Positions 24,487 to 37,021 of a stretch of 64,000 bases of DNA are shown piece after piece. Source of the stretch: Azolla caroliniana (taxonomy: Eukaryota > Polypodiophyta); the NCBI GenBank assembly GCA_043228905.1, contig JBHGNT010000007.1:2480001-2544000 (forward strand). The letters run 5' to 3'. The translations under genes were made by a program, and so were the position numbers. Position 1 is the first letter of the stretch, and each line of letters starts with the position of its first letter. Below the pieces are notes generated by a model, which saw only the letters and a program-made list of their open reading frames with translations, ran no database searches and had not been told where the DNA came from.

Positions 24487-27400
24487 ACTGTGGCCTCAAA
24501 TTTAACATACATAGGAAACTTTTATTATCAATAAGAATAGCAAGATTATACCAAAGACTAATGTTGAACCAAAATTGGATCTTCCCTACAATTTGTACTC
24601 CTAGACTTCTTGGTCAGTTATTGTGCATGATTACCACTTGGTGATCCGACATAGTTATCATATGATAATGTTAAAGTCTAACATGCACATCAAGGCGGTC
24701 ATAGAGTCAAGGTTCCCTAAACGAATGGTATTTTGTACATTCATTAGACTATTCCCCTCCTGCAATGATGAGTTTTCCAAGTGCATGAGTTACAACTTAG
24801 TTTATCACCATGCCAACAATGAAATTTTGATCAAGGCTTGGGCATTTGGAAGATTCCCTAAGGGTTCACAAGTTCGATCACTGGACGTATAACCTAAATA
24901 ATCCACAAGTTGCATAGCTATGGAGCTCAAAATAACATAGACCTCAAACTCTAGTCTATCAACAATTTGAACGAGAGGTGATGGTTGAACCACTCAATCC
25001 ATAATGGAACTAGAAGCATGACATTCCAATAATGAGATGTGGATCATTGGGTTTAGAACCATATATCAAATAAGATCTAAAGGGAATGCCACACCATCAA
25101 TTTGATCATATGGTAAATGGTCTCTAATGAATATTTGAGTTGATGACTACATAGGCTTGATTATTGGGCAACCTAGGTTATATGCAAATGTTGAGGAAGT
25201 AGTGATATTTATTGAATGTATATGAGTTAAGGAATAAATTTAAACAAACAAATATAAGAACCAAGAGAAAGAAAGTAGGCTATATAAAGCTTCCTAATAG
25301 GGTTATTGCCTTCACACAAAAAAATGAATGGGATGAGCATCTAAAACTAGCAAGGATACATGCAATCGATGTTTTGAAATCTTGAGATTGTAGTGCCTAA
25401 TACAAGTTAGTCCTTTGGAATTGGTCCACTAATAGGCTGTGCCATATTTTAGGGGAAGCATTTGAGAAACAAATGCATGCAATGATAAGGATCAATCAAG
25501 ATTAAAACTATTTCTCAAACCCAAAAAGAAGCTTAGAACTTTTTTGTTGACAATATAACCAACTATTATGAATGCCTGCATAAACCAAAATTTCAAGGAA
25601 AGTTTGGAACTCATGTGTGGTAGAAATGAAGGGGATGTGTTGCTAAAGTTTAACACCTTGCGCTAGACTAGGCATGGTTTGGTAAGCGAAGCTAAAAACT
25701 CTTGAAGAAGGTAAAGACTCATATCTGCACCTACACATGGGCAAAGATCATCAAAATCTCCAGTAATGTGTTGAATGGTGTCGTGATGTGGGAAGCTCAC
25801 ATGAGGAAATGTATTAGATCTATATACAAGATTGATGGGTAGGATAGGCACTATAAGGACAACAATTGACAAAACGAACTCTAAGATAATAGAAAAATGT
25901 GGCCCAATTGGCAAGAGCTAATTTTCAAGAAAGAAAGGTCAACACGGTGATCAATATTTTCCTCATTCTAGGCATGGAAGAAAGATAAGTAAAGGTGCAT
26001 GCAAAAGTTAGAAATGTGAGAGGTCTATCAAAGGGAGAAGAGAGCTCATTGTCAAGTATCAATATTTTGTACGAGGTGGATGCACAATTGAAATTCATTG
26101 AGAGTTCAAGATTGCGAATCAAGACCGATGACAAAAGACAATGAACCCAACACTTCTAGGTTCGTTGAACCAAAACTCAAGTATCTCCTCCTAAAGCTTT
26201 GCCTATTCCTATAATATTTCTATCTTTCTTAACTATTTGCCCTTAAATTACTCCATGTAACAGAGCCAACATTAACTTGTTGATGTATTCTCCCTTGTTA
26301 ATTTCAATAAATCTATTATCTAGTGTATTTATAATCGAACAAGGATAATGATGAAAGTAGGGTGCGTGGTGTTATGCAAATTCAGAACTAAATCGAAAGT
26401 GAATATCCAAAATACCATATCAAAGCTCGCTACACTATCACAAACAATTTGTGTCGAGGATCACATGGAAATTTCAAAACGTGATTCCAATCACCTAACA
26501 AAAAGTTATATGCGATTGAAGAAATTTCAGACAAAGGGACAAATTTGTAATTACTTACAAATAATTTCCTCAAGTACCACGTCAACATTGAGGAATTTTT
26601 CCCAGAGGTTCGAGGAATTTTTCCTTGCATTGTGGGTGACATCAACCAATGACATCACCTCAACTCTATCACATCACTTATACACAAGTTTTGCGTTTTA
26701 CCCTTCCTTTTCACATTTATTTTCCCCTAAGGTTCCCTAGCCACAAGCGAAGAGAACCTTTATTTCTCTAAATATCCCTCTTGTTACCAATATACATTTA
26801 CCTATACAAACATACCCCAGAGATTCACTTTCATATACAAACACATCCCTACTTACACCTACAAATCAACTTAGTCTTACTCCCGCACTAACATGTCCAA
26901 TCTACCCTACACCTTGACACATACACAAACATTTACATAATTATAGCTCATTTGAGTATATTAAAACACTTGCATTTTTACACATAAATAAACACCTATT
27001 AGTACACATTTTTACAAATCTATCTACTTATGCCTATTCTCTCCCTCTCTCTCTCTCTCACACACACACACACATACAAATAGTATACATTTATATAAGC
27101 AACACAAACTCAGAAAGTCCCATTCACATGAGATTACTTGCTAATTTAACTCCCTGAAGGAGACCAAGTGCGAAACATAACATCCTCAAGCGCTCTATTC
27201 TCAATGACTTGACATTCCTATCCTCTCTAGTTCAAGTCCTCAATGGTGCCACTCATGTTTCCCACGCAAGCAAGTTATTTCTATAACAATGGGTAAGCAC
27301 ACCTAGATTCTAAAGAAGTTAGAAAAACGGTTGTGGAACTAGCTCTCTAAGTGTGTGATTGGAGAGGGGGAGAGACCAATTCCCCATTACCCTGGGTAGG

Positions 27401-28394
27401 TGCCAATGGATCCATTGGATGCAAAAAATAAGTGAATAATATATTACATGAAGAAGAAAAGACATCCTACGTGAAACAAAGTGAGAAATAAAGTATATGA
27501 AGGATCAAAGGACATCTATCCATTACAAAATATGGGAGTAATAAACCATACAAAGAACAATGAACATGTCAAGAATGTGACAAAGGTGAGTAACAAATCA
27601 TAGACAAATACTATGTATACCTGTTATAGGCATAAAATTTCGTTGTAGAAATAATTGATGTTAAGGAGATTCCGTTGTAGAATTAACTAAAGTTAATAAT
27701 ATTCAAAAAGCCTATAATAACCAAGGGTTGGGCAAACACTCAACGCCATGAAAATGTGAGATAAGAGTTAAGTGAAAATAACTGATGCATTACCATCAAA
27801 CCACACAATTTGGTATTCTTTCTGCCAGTTAAATCCATGAATAGGCATTTGCTTAAAGGAGAGTTCAAATTTGTTAATTATTTATACTATGAGAAAATAC
27901 TAAATTCTTACACTTTTGCAAACCCTGCTTCTCATACAACTTGTGGTGCTAAAACCTTCATTTTAGCCTTATTTACACACATCCAAATTCATAAAAGAAA
28001 TGACTCATTATTCAAATGGAGGCTGGACATATAGTAAGCCAAACAAATACTTTGAATGCCCTAGACATTGTCAATGCAACCGAGGAATTGGTAATCAAAT
28101 AAATCATACCACGTCTAAGAACATCATGATGTGTCACATGAAAAATGGCAGAAGGGATGTGTGTCTTTACAGAGCTCAGCTAATCATGGATAACTCTAAC
28201 AATAATTTCTTCGTTATAGTTCATGGAAGAGCTAGTGCAGTTTTGCGGATGAATAGAGCATCCCAAGTCCCATATTCCTTCATCCGACTTAGCACGTGCA
28301 ATGAAGTAAAATACACAGAATATTTGTTGATAGTAATTTACATATGTAGGATAAAACTGAAGCCCTGGAAATTATTATTCAACACGAACTCTTA
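24487..28394. other. Intergenic DNA between the LINE remnant and the G-gamma gene
   Basis: AT-rich with no recognised gene. It holds a short compound (CT)n(CA)n tract at about 27039-27074. The open frame at 26348-26740 (130 residues) has low-complexity S/T content and no motif I recognise. The part nearest 28394 should contain the 3'UTR of the minus-strand G-gamma gene. Confidence 0.55.
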
Positions 28395-30226
28395 TCACAT
28401 CCAGCAACAGCCCTGAGTGGGGGGGGGCTGTTCAAACCACCTATTCGTGGATTGATCAGCATTGGTCCTAAAAGAAAGCATACATTAGCATCTCTAAAAG
28501 CCTCGGTATGATTAACATGCTCCAATGTAAAACTGGACAAATAATGAGGTTCAAATTACCTTGTAAGAAGTGGATCTTGTTTGCTAGTTATTTGTGTTAC
28601 CAGTCTGATCAAAAACATCTCACAAACAATTTAATAGGGCATAAAACTTAAGAAGAAAAGAGAGAAATCAATTCATGATATTCAATGGCTTACTCTCTGC
28701 AAACAACTGAAGATACCTCAGTGTTGTCTAGCTTCTCAAGCTCCTCCTGCTCATCAGAATCGTGCTTAGTAGAAGATCAACCTCAAATTTCAAATGTAGT
28801 TCACATGCTTATACAATTAGTAAATTAACTAAAAACAATCTGGTAATGCCTGCAATCATAGAAAAATGCCCTACCCATTAAAGTCTTTACCATCTTCTAC
28901 TGCCATATGAATACTTAAAACAAAATAATTAACTACGTTCACTAACCAAACATGACAATTTCTTTCTGCAAGTAACGATCACCAATGGAGTGAAATCAAC
29001 CATTTTAGTTCTACCATACATATCAACCAGTTTACTTCTACTATACCCTGAAATTTTATTTCTATTGGGTCTATACATCTACCCATTTCATTCATAAAAT
29101 GGAAAATGAAGACCATTTTTTCTTCTGCAATTGTTTTCAAAATCTGCCAATTTAGTTCTGCCTCTGGAAAAGCAGGAAGTGAAGAAGAATAAAGAAAATG
29201 CTGGAAAATTCATCAAAAATGATTTCATTTTAATTCTCCTGCAGTTGATCAATCATGAAAGCAGGAAATCGAACTGAAGAAGGTAAAACAAGAACCTCAC
29301 GGATTTAAAGAATGAGATTTACATTTTTATTTGGAATCTGCCATTTTTGTTCTACTGTAGACTATACCCTTCTTGTTCTACTAAACCTTTAAATCCACCA
29401 TTTTTGTGGTACTTTCAGGATGAAATAAAGCAGGAAAACTAGAACTGAAGAAGAAGAAAAATAAAACCTGAAGGATTCGATGGCAATATTGACATTCACA
29501 TTGAAAACAGCAATTTTGGTTCTGATGTATCTTGAAATCTATCATTTTTGCACTATAGCTTCAAACCTACCATCTTATTTCTACTGAAGACAAAATCCTA
29601 AAATTTCATTTCTCTTGCACCTGCTCAATTAAAACAGAGGGAGAAATGGAAGCAAAGAAAGCAAAGAAGAAGAATCTGAAAGATGTGAAGAATGATGGAA
29701 TTTTAAGTTGGAATCTGCCATTTTCGTTCTATTACATTTCCAAAGCTTAATAAATCTTAGTTCTAGTAATACAATCAAAACTATTATTTCTTTTCTACTG
29801 CAACTTGGCATCCATCAGTTTACTGTTACTACATCTTGAAACCTATTACCTGTTTCCTGACTCCGTCTGTAGTTTGAAATCTAACCTTCTATTTCTACTC
29901 TACAGTTTCATTCCTACAGAAGCATTTGATTTCTACTCCAAATTGAAATGAAGGGGGAAAGAATTTAGTCCCATTTCCCCCATAACTACTAATCAATCAG
30001 AGGAAGCGAAAATCGAAGCAAAGGAGAAAGCGAAAAGCAGCGGGGAGAAAGAAAGAAAAACCTGAAGAGTTCGAATCTCCTGGTTGAGGCGGTTGAGCTC
30101 CGCTTGCTTGCGATGTCTGCCACGGATGTCAGGGATAGACTGAGGGCGAGGCTGGGGCCTCCATTCGTTCTCCCGTCTATCAGATGGTGAAGGAGGAGGG
30201 ATGGGGGATCGATTAGGGTTCTGCAT
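28395..30226 (-). CDS. Heterotrimeric G-protein gamma subunit (plant type A-like)
   Basis: Four minus-strand exons: 30062-30226, 28694-28746, 28560-28604 and 28395-28467 (TGA 28395-28397), giving 111 residues. The protein has a proline-rich N-terminus (PNRSPIPPPSPSDRR), then RGRHRKQAELNRLNQEIRTL joined to QEELEKLDNTEV, the coiled-coil hallmark of plant G-gamma proteins that binds G-beta. SKQDPLL follows, where the family has S-K-x-D-P-L-L. The tail NRWFEQPPPTQGCCWM ends in a CaaX box (CCWM) for prenylation and membrane attachment; Arabidopsis and rice members have W-D-x-W-F-E-G-P and end in C-W-I-L or similar. The tail is therefore diverged. The 9-G run at 28419-28427 encodes PPP, so the tail frame depends on its exact length. 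The start is the ATG at 30224-30226. Exons 2 and 3 are only 53 and 45 nt. Confidence 0.8.
28747..30061 (-). other. G-gamma intron 1 with degenerate repeats
   Basis: A 1315-bp intron. From about 29090 to 29930 it holds diverged copies of motifs like CTGCCATTTTTGTTCTAC and GAAGCAGGAAA...GAACTGAAGAAG, spaced roughly 100-150 bp. No coding potential is seen. Confidence 0.6.
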
Positions 30227-30254
30227 ATTCCTCAAGGTTCTCCGCTTCTGAGTC

Positions 30255-30289
30255 TTCTTCTTCTTCTTCTTCTTCTTCTTCTTCTTCTG
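30255..30289. repeat. (TTC)n trinucleotide repeat upstream of the G-gamma start (GAA on the gene strand)
   Basis: An uninterrupted TTC tract about 30-60 bp upstream of the minus-strand ATG, so probably in the 5'UTR. Confidence 0.9.
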
Positions 30290-30435
30290 CAGATCACTTT
30301 AGTGGTGTAAATTCAACTACTGATCATATAAAATTTGGATCCAAAGAAAGAGCTGAAGAGGAACGGTTTGTCTACTTTTAGTAGTGGGAAGGCTCATAAA
30401 TTATACCAAGAATAGCATAGAGCTACCAAATATGT

Positions 30436-30625
30436 ATGTATATCGATTGATTCTATCGGGATCTACCGCAGAATGATTGATTCTACCGGGATCTATCGCA
30501 AACTAATGGATTCTATTAGGATCTACCGTGGATCGATTGATTCTATTGGGATCTACCACTGATTGATTGATAGCCATTGACTGATTGATTCTGTCGGGAT
30601 CTACCGGAGAGTAATTGATTCTATC
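30436..30625. repeat. Minisatellite, about 30-bp unit, ~6 copies, upstream of the G-gamma gene
   Basis: GATTGATTCTATCGGGATCT followed by ACCG recurs about six times with variations. Read on the minus strand it would give D-P-N-R-I-N-like peptide repeats, but no gene is inferred from this. Confidence 0.85.
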
Positions 30626-30893
30626 CGAGTGAAATAACGCATAATTTGAGGCCTCTACATGACCCCTTTCAATTCGGAGGTAGTTGCTCCCATGACCTAG
30701 ACTCGTATCGAAGGCTAGACTGTGACTCTTCCACAATGCTTAAAAGCTTAGAAGAAGGTCCACAACTCATGAATGCCTTTTCCTTAAAACAAGACGCAAT
30801 TAATGGTATTTGAGAATTAACCATTGGCTAGCTCTTATGAGAGCAGTCATAGTAAGACAAGAAATGCAAGTGTTTAGGAATGATTGGGTGTAA

Positions 30894-31207
30894 AGTGCGT
30901 ATAGGTGTCTAGAGGGAATTTGATGGAGGCACAGCATAGGCGAAGGCACTTTGTTGGGCCAATGACGATCACAATGAGAGAACTAATCACAATGAACATG
31001 CATTTGCCTTCCCCTTTGATTGAGATGTAGTACGTAGTTTGCCACAAAAATTTTAGTGTGTCCAAAGGGAGTTTTTTAGAGGCACACTATAAGCAAAGGC
31101 ATTCTCTTCGGCCAACAATGATGACACTAACAATGAGAGAACTAATCATAATGCACATGTATGTGTCTTTTCTTTGATTAATGCAATAATGCGATTTGCC
31201 ACAAAAA
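30894..31207. repeat. Tandem duplication, about 153-bp unit, two copies
   Basis: Paired blocks include GAGGCACA...AGGC(A)AAGGCA, CACAATGAGAGAACTAATCA versus ACAATGAGAGAACTAATCAT, and TTTGCCACAAAAA closing both copies. Confidence 0.85.
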
Positions 31208-32422
31208 AGAGTATCAAACACCCCATCAGTTATCCCAATGCAATAATCCACATAATTTGATGGAGCTAATTCTCACTCATAAAAACATCTAATTCCTTCA
31301 ATTGTTTCATTGCCTCTCTCAACATTGGCAACATCTCCTCAACAAAGTCTACCCCTCCACGAGCTTTATAAAATAACATCGTCAGGCGATACATATTCAT
31401 GATGATACTACAAACATGAGCCTAAACTACAAACCATAAACAAAAACCAAAACTGAGAACATAGAAACCCTTAACATAAACCTACATAACAAACACACAC
31501 GCAAAACATAAACTACATAAATAACTTAAGCATAAACTTAACATACAAATAACCTAAACATTAATTTAAAAGACACGAATAACCTAACAAAGGAGCCATA
31601 AACACAGCCCTAGAATAGTCAATACCCAAATGGTCCTAATCCAAGCAGTTGGGCTCAGACAAGAGAACGTTCGCAATTGACTTTTGCGTTAGTGGAGAAT
31701 CAAGCTCCCTCAATAGTTCGTAACTGTTACAGCACAACTATGTCATGAAAAGAAAAAAAAGATGAAAACCTTGATCACTACTTCACAATGTTAGAGACTA
31801 TTTACAGGAAAAAAAGGTTTGCCATCTACAAATTCTGTATCTTCCACAATGATTTCATGTAGAAACAGACAGCCTATGAGAATAACCATGACTATAAACC
31901 ATTCTATTAACAACTACAATTAGCTAGTAGTTAGAATTCTCATAAACTTACCAAGCTAGTAACCTCTTTACAAACAAGTCCAGATCCTTCCATGTGAACA
32001 AGTTCTAGAATAAAAAACTACAACCTCTTTACAAACCAAGTCCAGATCCATGAGCAAGTTCTTGAATAAAAAACAACAAAATACTCAGGTATATGATATA
32101 TTAAAGTTCAAAAAGTTCCATATTTAAAAACCAGGTCCTCTTGTTAGGGATGTTCTCTTATGATGGGACATATCAATAAGAAGCCCGCAACTTTTGTGAA
32201 TGTATGCATTCACAACCACAAAGGTTGGGCTTCGAAAACTTCACCATAACACAAAGAATTAAAATATTTGCCTTATAGTGTCGAAGATTCCTGCGCCTCA
32301 TTTCTGTGTAGATATTTCATAGACAGATTTGCTAAATGTTGACATGTTTCTACTCCATTTCTGACAATAGTTTTTTCTAAGCAACAATACAACACTATTC
32401 CTTTTCTTAGTACGAGATGGAT
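31208..32422. other. Intergenic DNA and 3'UTR of the ABCF1-type gene
   Basis: No coding potential is seen. The part adjoining 32422 must contain the minus-strand 3'UTR. A local duplication around 31965-32065 repeats AACCTCTTTACAAAC-AGTCC and AAGTTCT-GAATAAAAAAC. Confidence 0.6.
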
Positions 32423-35400
32423 TTAGAGGTCAGCTTTTGCCTTCAAGTGTTGCTTGAAGTCCATGATATCACCCTCCCATCTTGTAACAGTCTGGTTCTC
32501 ACACACCCATATCTCCTTTGCAACTTGATTTATAAGTCGAAAGTCATGGCTCACAAGAACAAGCCCTCCATCCCATTCATTCAATGCTTCAGCTAATGAG
32601 TCTATTGTCTCAATGTCCAGATGATTTGTTGGCTCATCAAGCAATAGCAAATGAGGCAGCCGCCATGCTAACCATGCAAAAATAACTCGGCTTCTTTGTC
32701 CATCTGATAAGTTCCTCATCGGCATAATCTGAGATTTTCCAGTTAGCCCAAACTTTCCTATTGCAGCACGCATCTTTTCTTCTTCAAGACCAGGATATTC
32801 TGACATCATGTATTGTAAAGCCGGCATATCAAGGTTCAATTTATCAGCTAAATGCTGATGAAATTGTGCTATTCTAAGATGGTTGTGACGCCTCACCATG
32901 CCATCAAGTGGGGTCAATTCACCTGTCATTAGCTTCAACAGTGTGCTCTTTCCAGCTCCATTTGGACCAACCAAGGCTATTCGGGAATCCAGATCTACCC
33001 CAAAATCAATCTTCTTATATATAAGGTAATCAGGTGTATAGCCAAAATCTACCTCAACAAACTGCAAGACCGGTGGAGGTAGCTTCCCAACATCAGTGAA
33101 ACGGAATACAAGCACCTTGTCTCTCACCACCTTCTCTGTAAGCCCACCTCTTTCCATCTTAGCTAACGTTTTCTCCTTACTCTGGGCTTGTCTCGCAAGT
33201 TTTGCAGAACCATGGCCAAATCTAGCAATATATTCCTTCATGTTTGCTATCTGGTCTTGCTCCCACTTATATTGCTTCATCTGATTCTCCTCTAAATCTC
33301 CTCGCGTTTGTACATACTGGTCAAAGTTTCCAGTATAAAACTTAAGTTTCTTGTTCTGCATATGTATTATATTTGTGCAGACCCCGTTCAAAAAGTCCTG
33401 TGAGTGTGATACTACCACGAGGATGCGTTCAAAATGTTTCAGAGTTTCTTCTAACCAGACACATGCTTCAAGGTCTGCATGGATAACATTGTTGTTAGAA
33501 AAACGTGCTTCTACCACACTAGGTTAAGTCAAATGCTTTGGGTTCAAATTAGTTGAGAAACTACTTACCTAAATGATTAGTGGGCTCATCTAGAAGAAGT
33601 ATAGTTGGGCACATAAACAATGCTCTAGCTAGAGCTATTCTCATTCGCCAACCACCAGAAAAATCTCGAGTCTTCTTTGCTTGCATGGTTTTTGTAAACC
33701 CTAAACCGTGGAGAATTTCAGCTGCTCTCTTCTCTGCTGTAGTTGAATCCATGGCTTCCAAACGTTCATATATTCTTTCCAATGCCTCACCACCACCATC
33801 ATCCTGTAAACACAAGGAACTTTGTCAGACTCATATCATGGGATAACGCACTAACATTTGATTTTTGGATACCAGTACTGCAATATGCTTTCAACCTCTA
33901 GTGGTAGACGCCGTAGAGCATAACTTGGTTGTATTTTTTCCAGAAGAACTATGGCAAACTTTTTTAGTAGCAATTCACAGCCTAAATTAATACCCCAGTT
34001 TTCAGGTGCGCATACACTACTAGGATAATTTTTATGGTTACAACTGCCATCTAAATTCTATTCAGTTACTTACATAGCAAGAGTGAGACTTAACACCACT
34101 AGGTGCACTACTCATTATAAGGCAAAGACTAGCTGACGTCCTTGTAGTATACTAATTGGAACTTGTTGTCTAGATGAATTGTTTACAAGTAGCATTGCAT
34201 TCACAGCAAATTACATGGTGATGCATTGCAACCTTCATGTGACACCTTAACACTCATGAACTGCAAAAGTTATTGCACTCCCACTGTGTAATAGAGGTTC
34301 CTAAACCAGAAAAATACAAAAGAAACCTGAATCAAGAGATTTACTTGTATAACCCCCTTTATAATAAGAGAGAAAATTCCAGATTCAATTAATGGCATAT
34401 CACCATATTCATTCGCTTCAGTTTCTGGCAGGAGGGGAAGGTCTAGATTCCAGAGTAAAAAACTTTGCCCAACAAGATAACAGATATAGAATTTATATAA
34501 TTAAGAATGGAAACTACCTTTGCAGATAAGATTTCGGCTTCTTTTTCAAGCTTTATCCTCTCTTCATCCACATTCATCACAGCTTGAAGAGAAGTCATGT
34601 CTGTTGCTTCAATTTCCCGTGCCAAATGGTATATATCCATATGTTCTGGAATAGGTAGTTCTCTACATCCTATTGCATCCAAAAGCGTGGACTTACCACA
34701 GCCATTCAAGCCCAGTAATCCATATCGCCTAGCAAATCAGCAAGTATGAATTTGTAAGCCAATAATATCAATAAAATATAGAGCTGCATATAGAGAAAGG
34801 AGTTGATTTTGTAATTCATAGTACCTCCCATAATTCAGCTCAAGACTAGAATCAACAATCAAATCATGTCCGTGGAAAGTCAGCGTTAAACTCTCAATCT
34901 GAAATGTAAGAATTTTTTTAGTCAAACACCTAAACCAAGGTAGGAACATCCACAACTATACCAGCACTGATAAACTATAAAAATCTATGATTATGCACGA
35001 TACCTTTCATCAAATTATGCAAATACTAGCATTTATGACCAAGTATAAAGAAAACTTGCATTTGTGAGCAAGAATTGTGCTAAACATAACATTGAGGAAC
35101 CAAACCCAGAACATTGTATGTTTGAAATTTAGAAATCAATGTCTCTGAATAACTCTAAACCATGAGATATTAGAAAAAGCCCTAAAATTTTCAGGACGCA
35201 TTGATAAATAATGTCATCAAATTTATCATCCCCCTCGAGACTTCGATAAAGATTTAAATAGCAAACAAACTATCATATGCAAAAAACTGGCATTCACAAC
35301 AAAAATATACGAAATAAGACATTTTACATGTCAGAATCGTGCAGAACATGACAAGTTACGAACCATGCAAAAGAACATTTTATGAGCAATAACCATTCAA

Positions 35401-35665
35401 TAAACTGACATTCTTGTCCACGATCATGAAAAGAAGGTCTTACATGTATATCTCTAGACAGTGGATGTGATGAGAGAATTGCAGTGCATGTTCTATCACT
35501 GATATGCATAGCTGAAATATTCTCAACAATTCCATCTGTATTTCCATTTGAGTTTTCGCTCGTTTTCAATGAAGTCGATGATGCAGATACAGATTTTGAG
35601 CCTCGTTTGGCAGCAGCTGCTGCTTTCTTTTGAGCCATCTTTTTCTTACTTGCATCTGATACCAT
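32423..35665 (-). CDS. ABCF1: ABC transporter F family member 1-like ATPase (no membrane domain)
   Basis: Five minus-strand coding exons: 35444-35665, 34825-34898, 34518-34728, 33569-33803 and 32423-33474 (TAA), in frame throughout, 597 residues against about 595 in Arabidopsis ABCF1. The N-terminus [20 protein letters not shown] is the basic leader of this subfamily. First ABC domain: Walker A GLNGCGKS (105-112), signature FSGGW (217-221), Walker [11 protein letters not shown] (Asp 241). Second ABC domain: Walker A GPNGAGKS (417-424), signature LSDGQ (503-507), Walker [11 protein letters not shown] (Asp 527). The linker [20 protein letters not shown] is typical of ABCF proteins. There are no transmembrane segments. 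ABCF proteins are soluble, usually ribosome-associated ATPases; a translation role is inferred from the family. All nucleotide-binding motifs are intact. Confidence 0.96.
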
Positions 35666-35704
35666 TTTGTTTAGCTAGATAATCTACAATGATTTTCACA
35701 AAAC

Positions 35705-36615
35705 CTGCGACAGAGGGAGCAAAGGATTCCATTCTTAGAAAATAAGTCGAAATATCAGACTAACATCATTTTTCTCCTAGAAAAACTCGCACTGTTTCTG
35801 TAAACCTGTGTGATGGAACAATCCAGTTGAGAAGATGATTGAAGATTAGCATGTATGAGGTAACAGGACAAATACCAAAATTTAACTTGAAATCTCATAT
35901 CTAACGAAGAATCTACCCATCTAAAAGCTATCTATTAGAGAGTTAGAATCTATTACTCTAATCCAAAATCCTTTGCATCTGATATCATGTCTTCATATCA
36001 ATTGAGAATCTATCTATTCTAGTGCAAGGGAGGAGAATCCAATAGAAGATCAATCAATGATTGATGAAGAGGTATATATTCTACAATCCATCAATCTAGA
36101 ATCTATTAATCTACAATTCATCAATAGAGAATAGGTAAATTTGCAATTTGCATACTGTTGATACAGAACCAAGAAATCAATCAACCTAAAATGACTCTCT
36201 TATCAGTCTAAAAACCTTGCCAGAATCTATATCTAAAATCACACCACGAATTGAATTTTGCAACCTAACCATCTACAATAAAAGAGAGTTTTGCAATCTA
36301 ACCATCTAAAATAAAAGAGAGTTTTGCAACCTAACCATCTACAACAAAAGAGAGTATTGCAACCTAACCATCTACAATAAAGAGAGTTTTGCAACCTAAC
36401 CATCTATAAGAAAAGAGAGTTTTGCAATCTAACCATCTACAATAAAAGACTGCAATCTAGCAATCCAAAACTTCTATCAGTTTAAACTCGTATCTCTCTC
36501 TAAACTCTGAACTCTTTCTCTCTGACTCTGTCTGTATGAGACGAAAGATAGGCAAGAAAGACATAGAAGATATAGGGAAGCTAGAAAACATACAAAAATG
36601 AAGGTAAGGAAATAC
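35705..36615 (-). other. Predicted 5'UTR intron of the ABCF1-type gene
   Basis: On the minus strand a donor AGAG|GTATTT (36616/36615) and an acceptor TGTCGCAG|GTTTTG (35705/35704) bracket 911 bp just upstream of the ATG at 35665. Both are good splice sites, and the acceptor has a pyrimidine-rich run before it. The intron carries the 33-bp minisatellite. Confidence 0.65.
36256..36449. repeat. Minisatellite, 33-bp unit, six copies
   Basis: The unit starts TTTTGCAACCTAACCATCTA and continues CAATAAAAGAGAG. It recurs six times; copy 4 is 32 bp, and the others differ by one to three substitutions. The array lies inside the predicted 5'UTR intron of the ABCF1-type gene. Confidence 0.95.
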
Positions 36616-36777
36616 CTCTCTTTGAAGGCGCAGAATGGAGGGAGGAAAAACGAAGAGCTTTCTTTCTTCCGGTGAGAGCAAAGATGCCAGCGGCAGAACT
36701 CGATGAGGCTTCTTCTGTTTTTTTTTCTGTGTCTGGCGGTGCGTCTAATCACTGAGGAACAGAGGAACAGACGAGCA

Positions 36778-36876
36778 GAGAGAGAGAGAGAGAGAATGAA
36801 TGATCTTTCTCTGTCTTCTGTTTATATATGTATATAGTGTGTGTGTTTAGAGAGAGAGAGAGAGAGAGAGAGAGAG
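36778..36876. repeat. Two (GA)n tracts at the ABCF1-type promoter/5'UTR
   Basis: GA runs at about 36778-36795 and 36849-36876. On the gene strand they are CT runs, one near the expected transcription start and one upstream of the TATA-like site. Confidence 0.9.
36821..36830 (-). promoter_or_regulatory. TATA-like box for the ABCF1-type gene
   Basis: On the minus strand the sequence reads CATATATAAA, followed about 30 bp later by a CT-rich stretch (36778-36795) that is a plausible initiator region, then the predicted first 5'UTR exon. Position and composition fit a TATA box; no transcript data support it. Confidence 0.45.
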
Positions 36877-37021
36877 TCTTCTGTTTTTTGGTTCAGCCAT
36901 TCATTCATTGTGGTTTGTCGGTTCTTCTATAACTTCTGTTTATGTGCCCATTATTACATATATCTACATAAATAGCCTCCTCCTACTTATATATGTATAT
37001 ATATATTATATCAAAGCCTAC

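Noticed and set aside
26348-26740. 130-residue open frame in intergenic DNA
   Set aside because: It has no recognisable motif, low-complexity S/T stretches, and no neighbouring exons continuing it.
28560-28583. Alternative 24-nt version of G-gamma exon 3 using an acceptor at 28584
   Set aside because: The acceptor at 28605 has a better upstream pyrimidine context and restores the conserved E-L...S-K-x-D-P-L-L stretch, so the 45-nt exon was preferred.
30503-30736. 77-residue minus frame with D-P-N-R-I-N repeats
   Set aside because: It is the translation of the 30-bp minisatellite, with no start or splice support.
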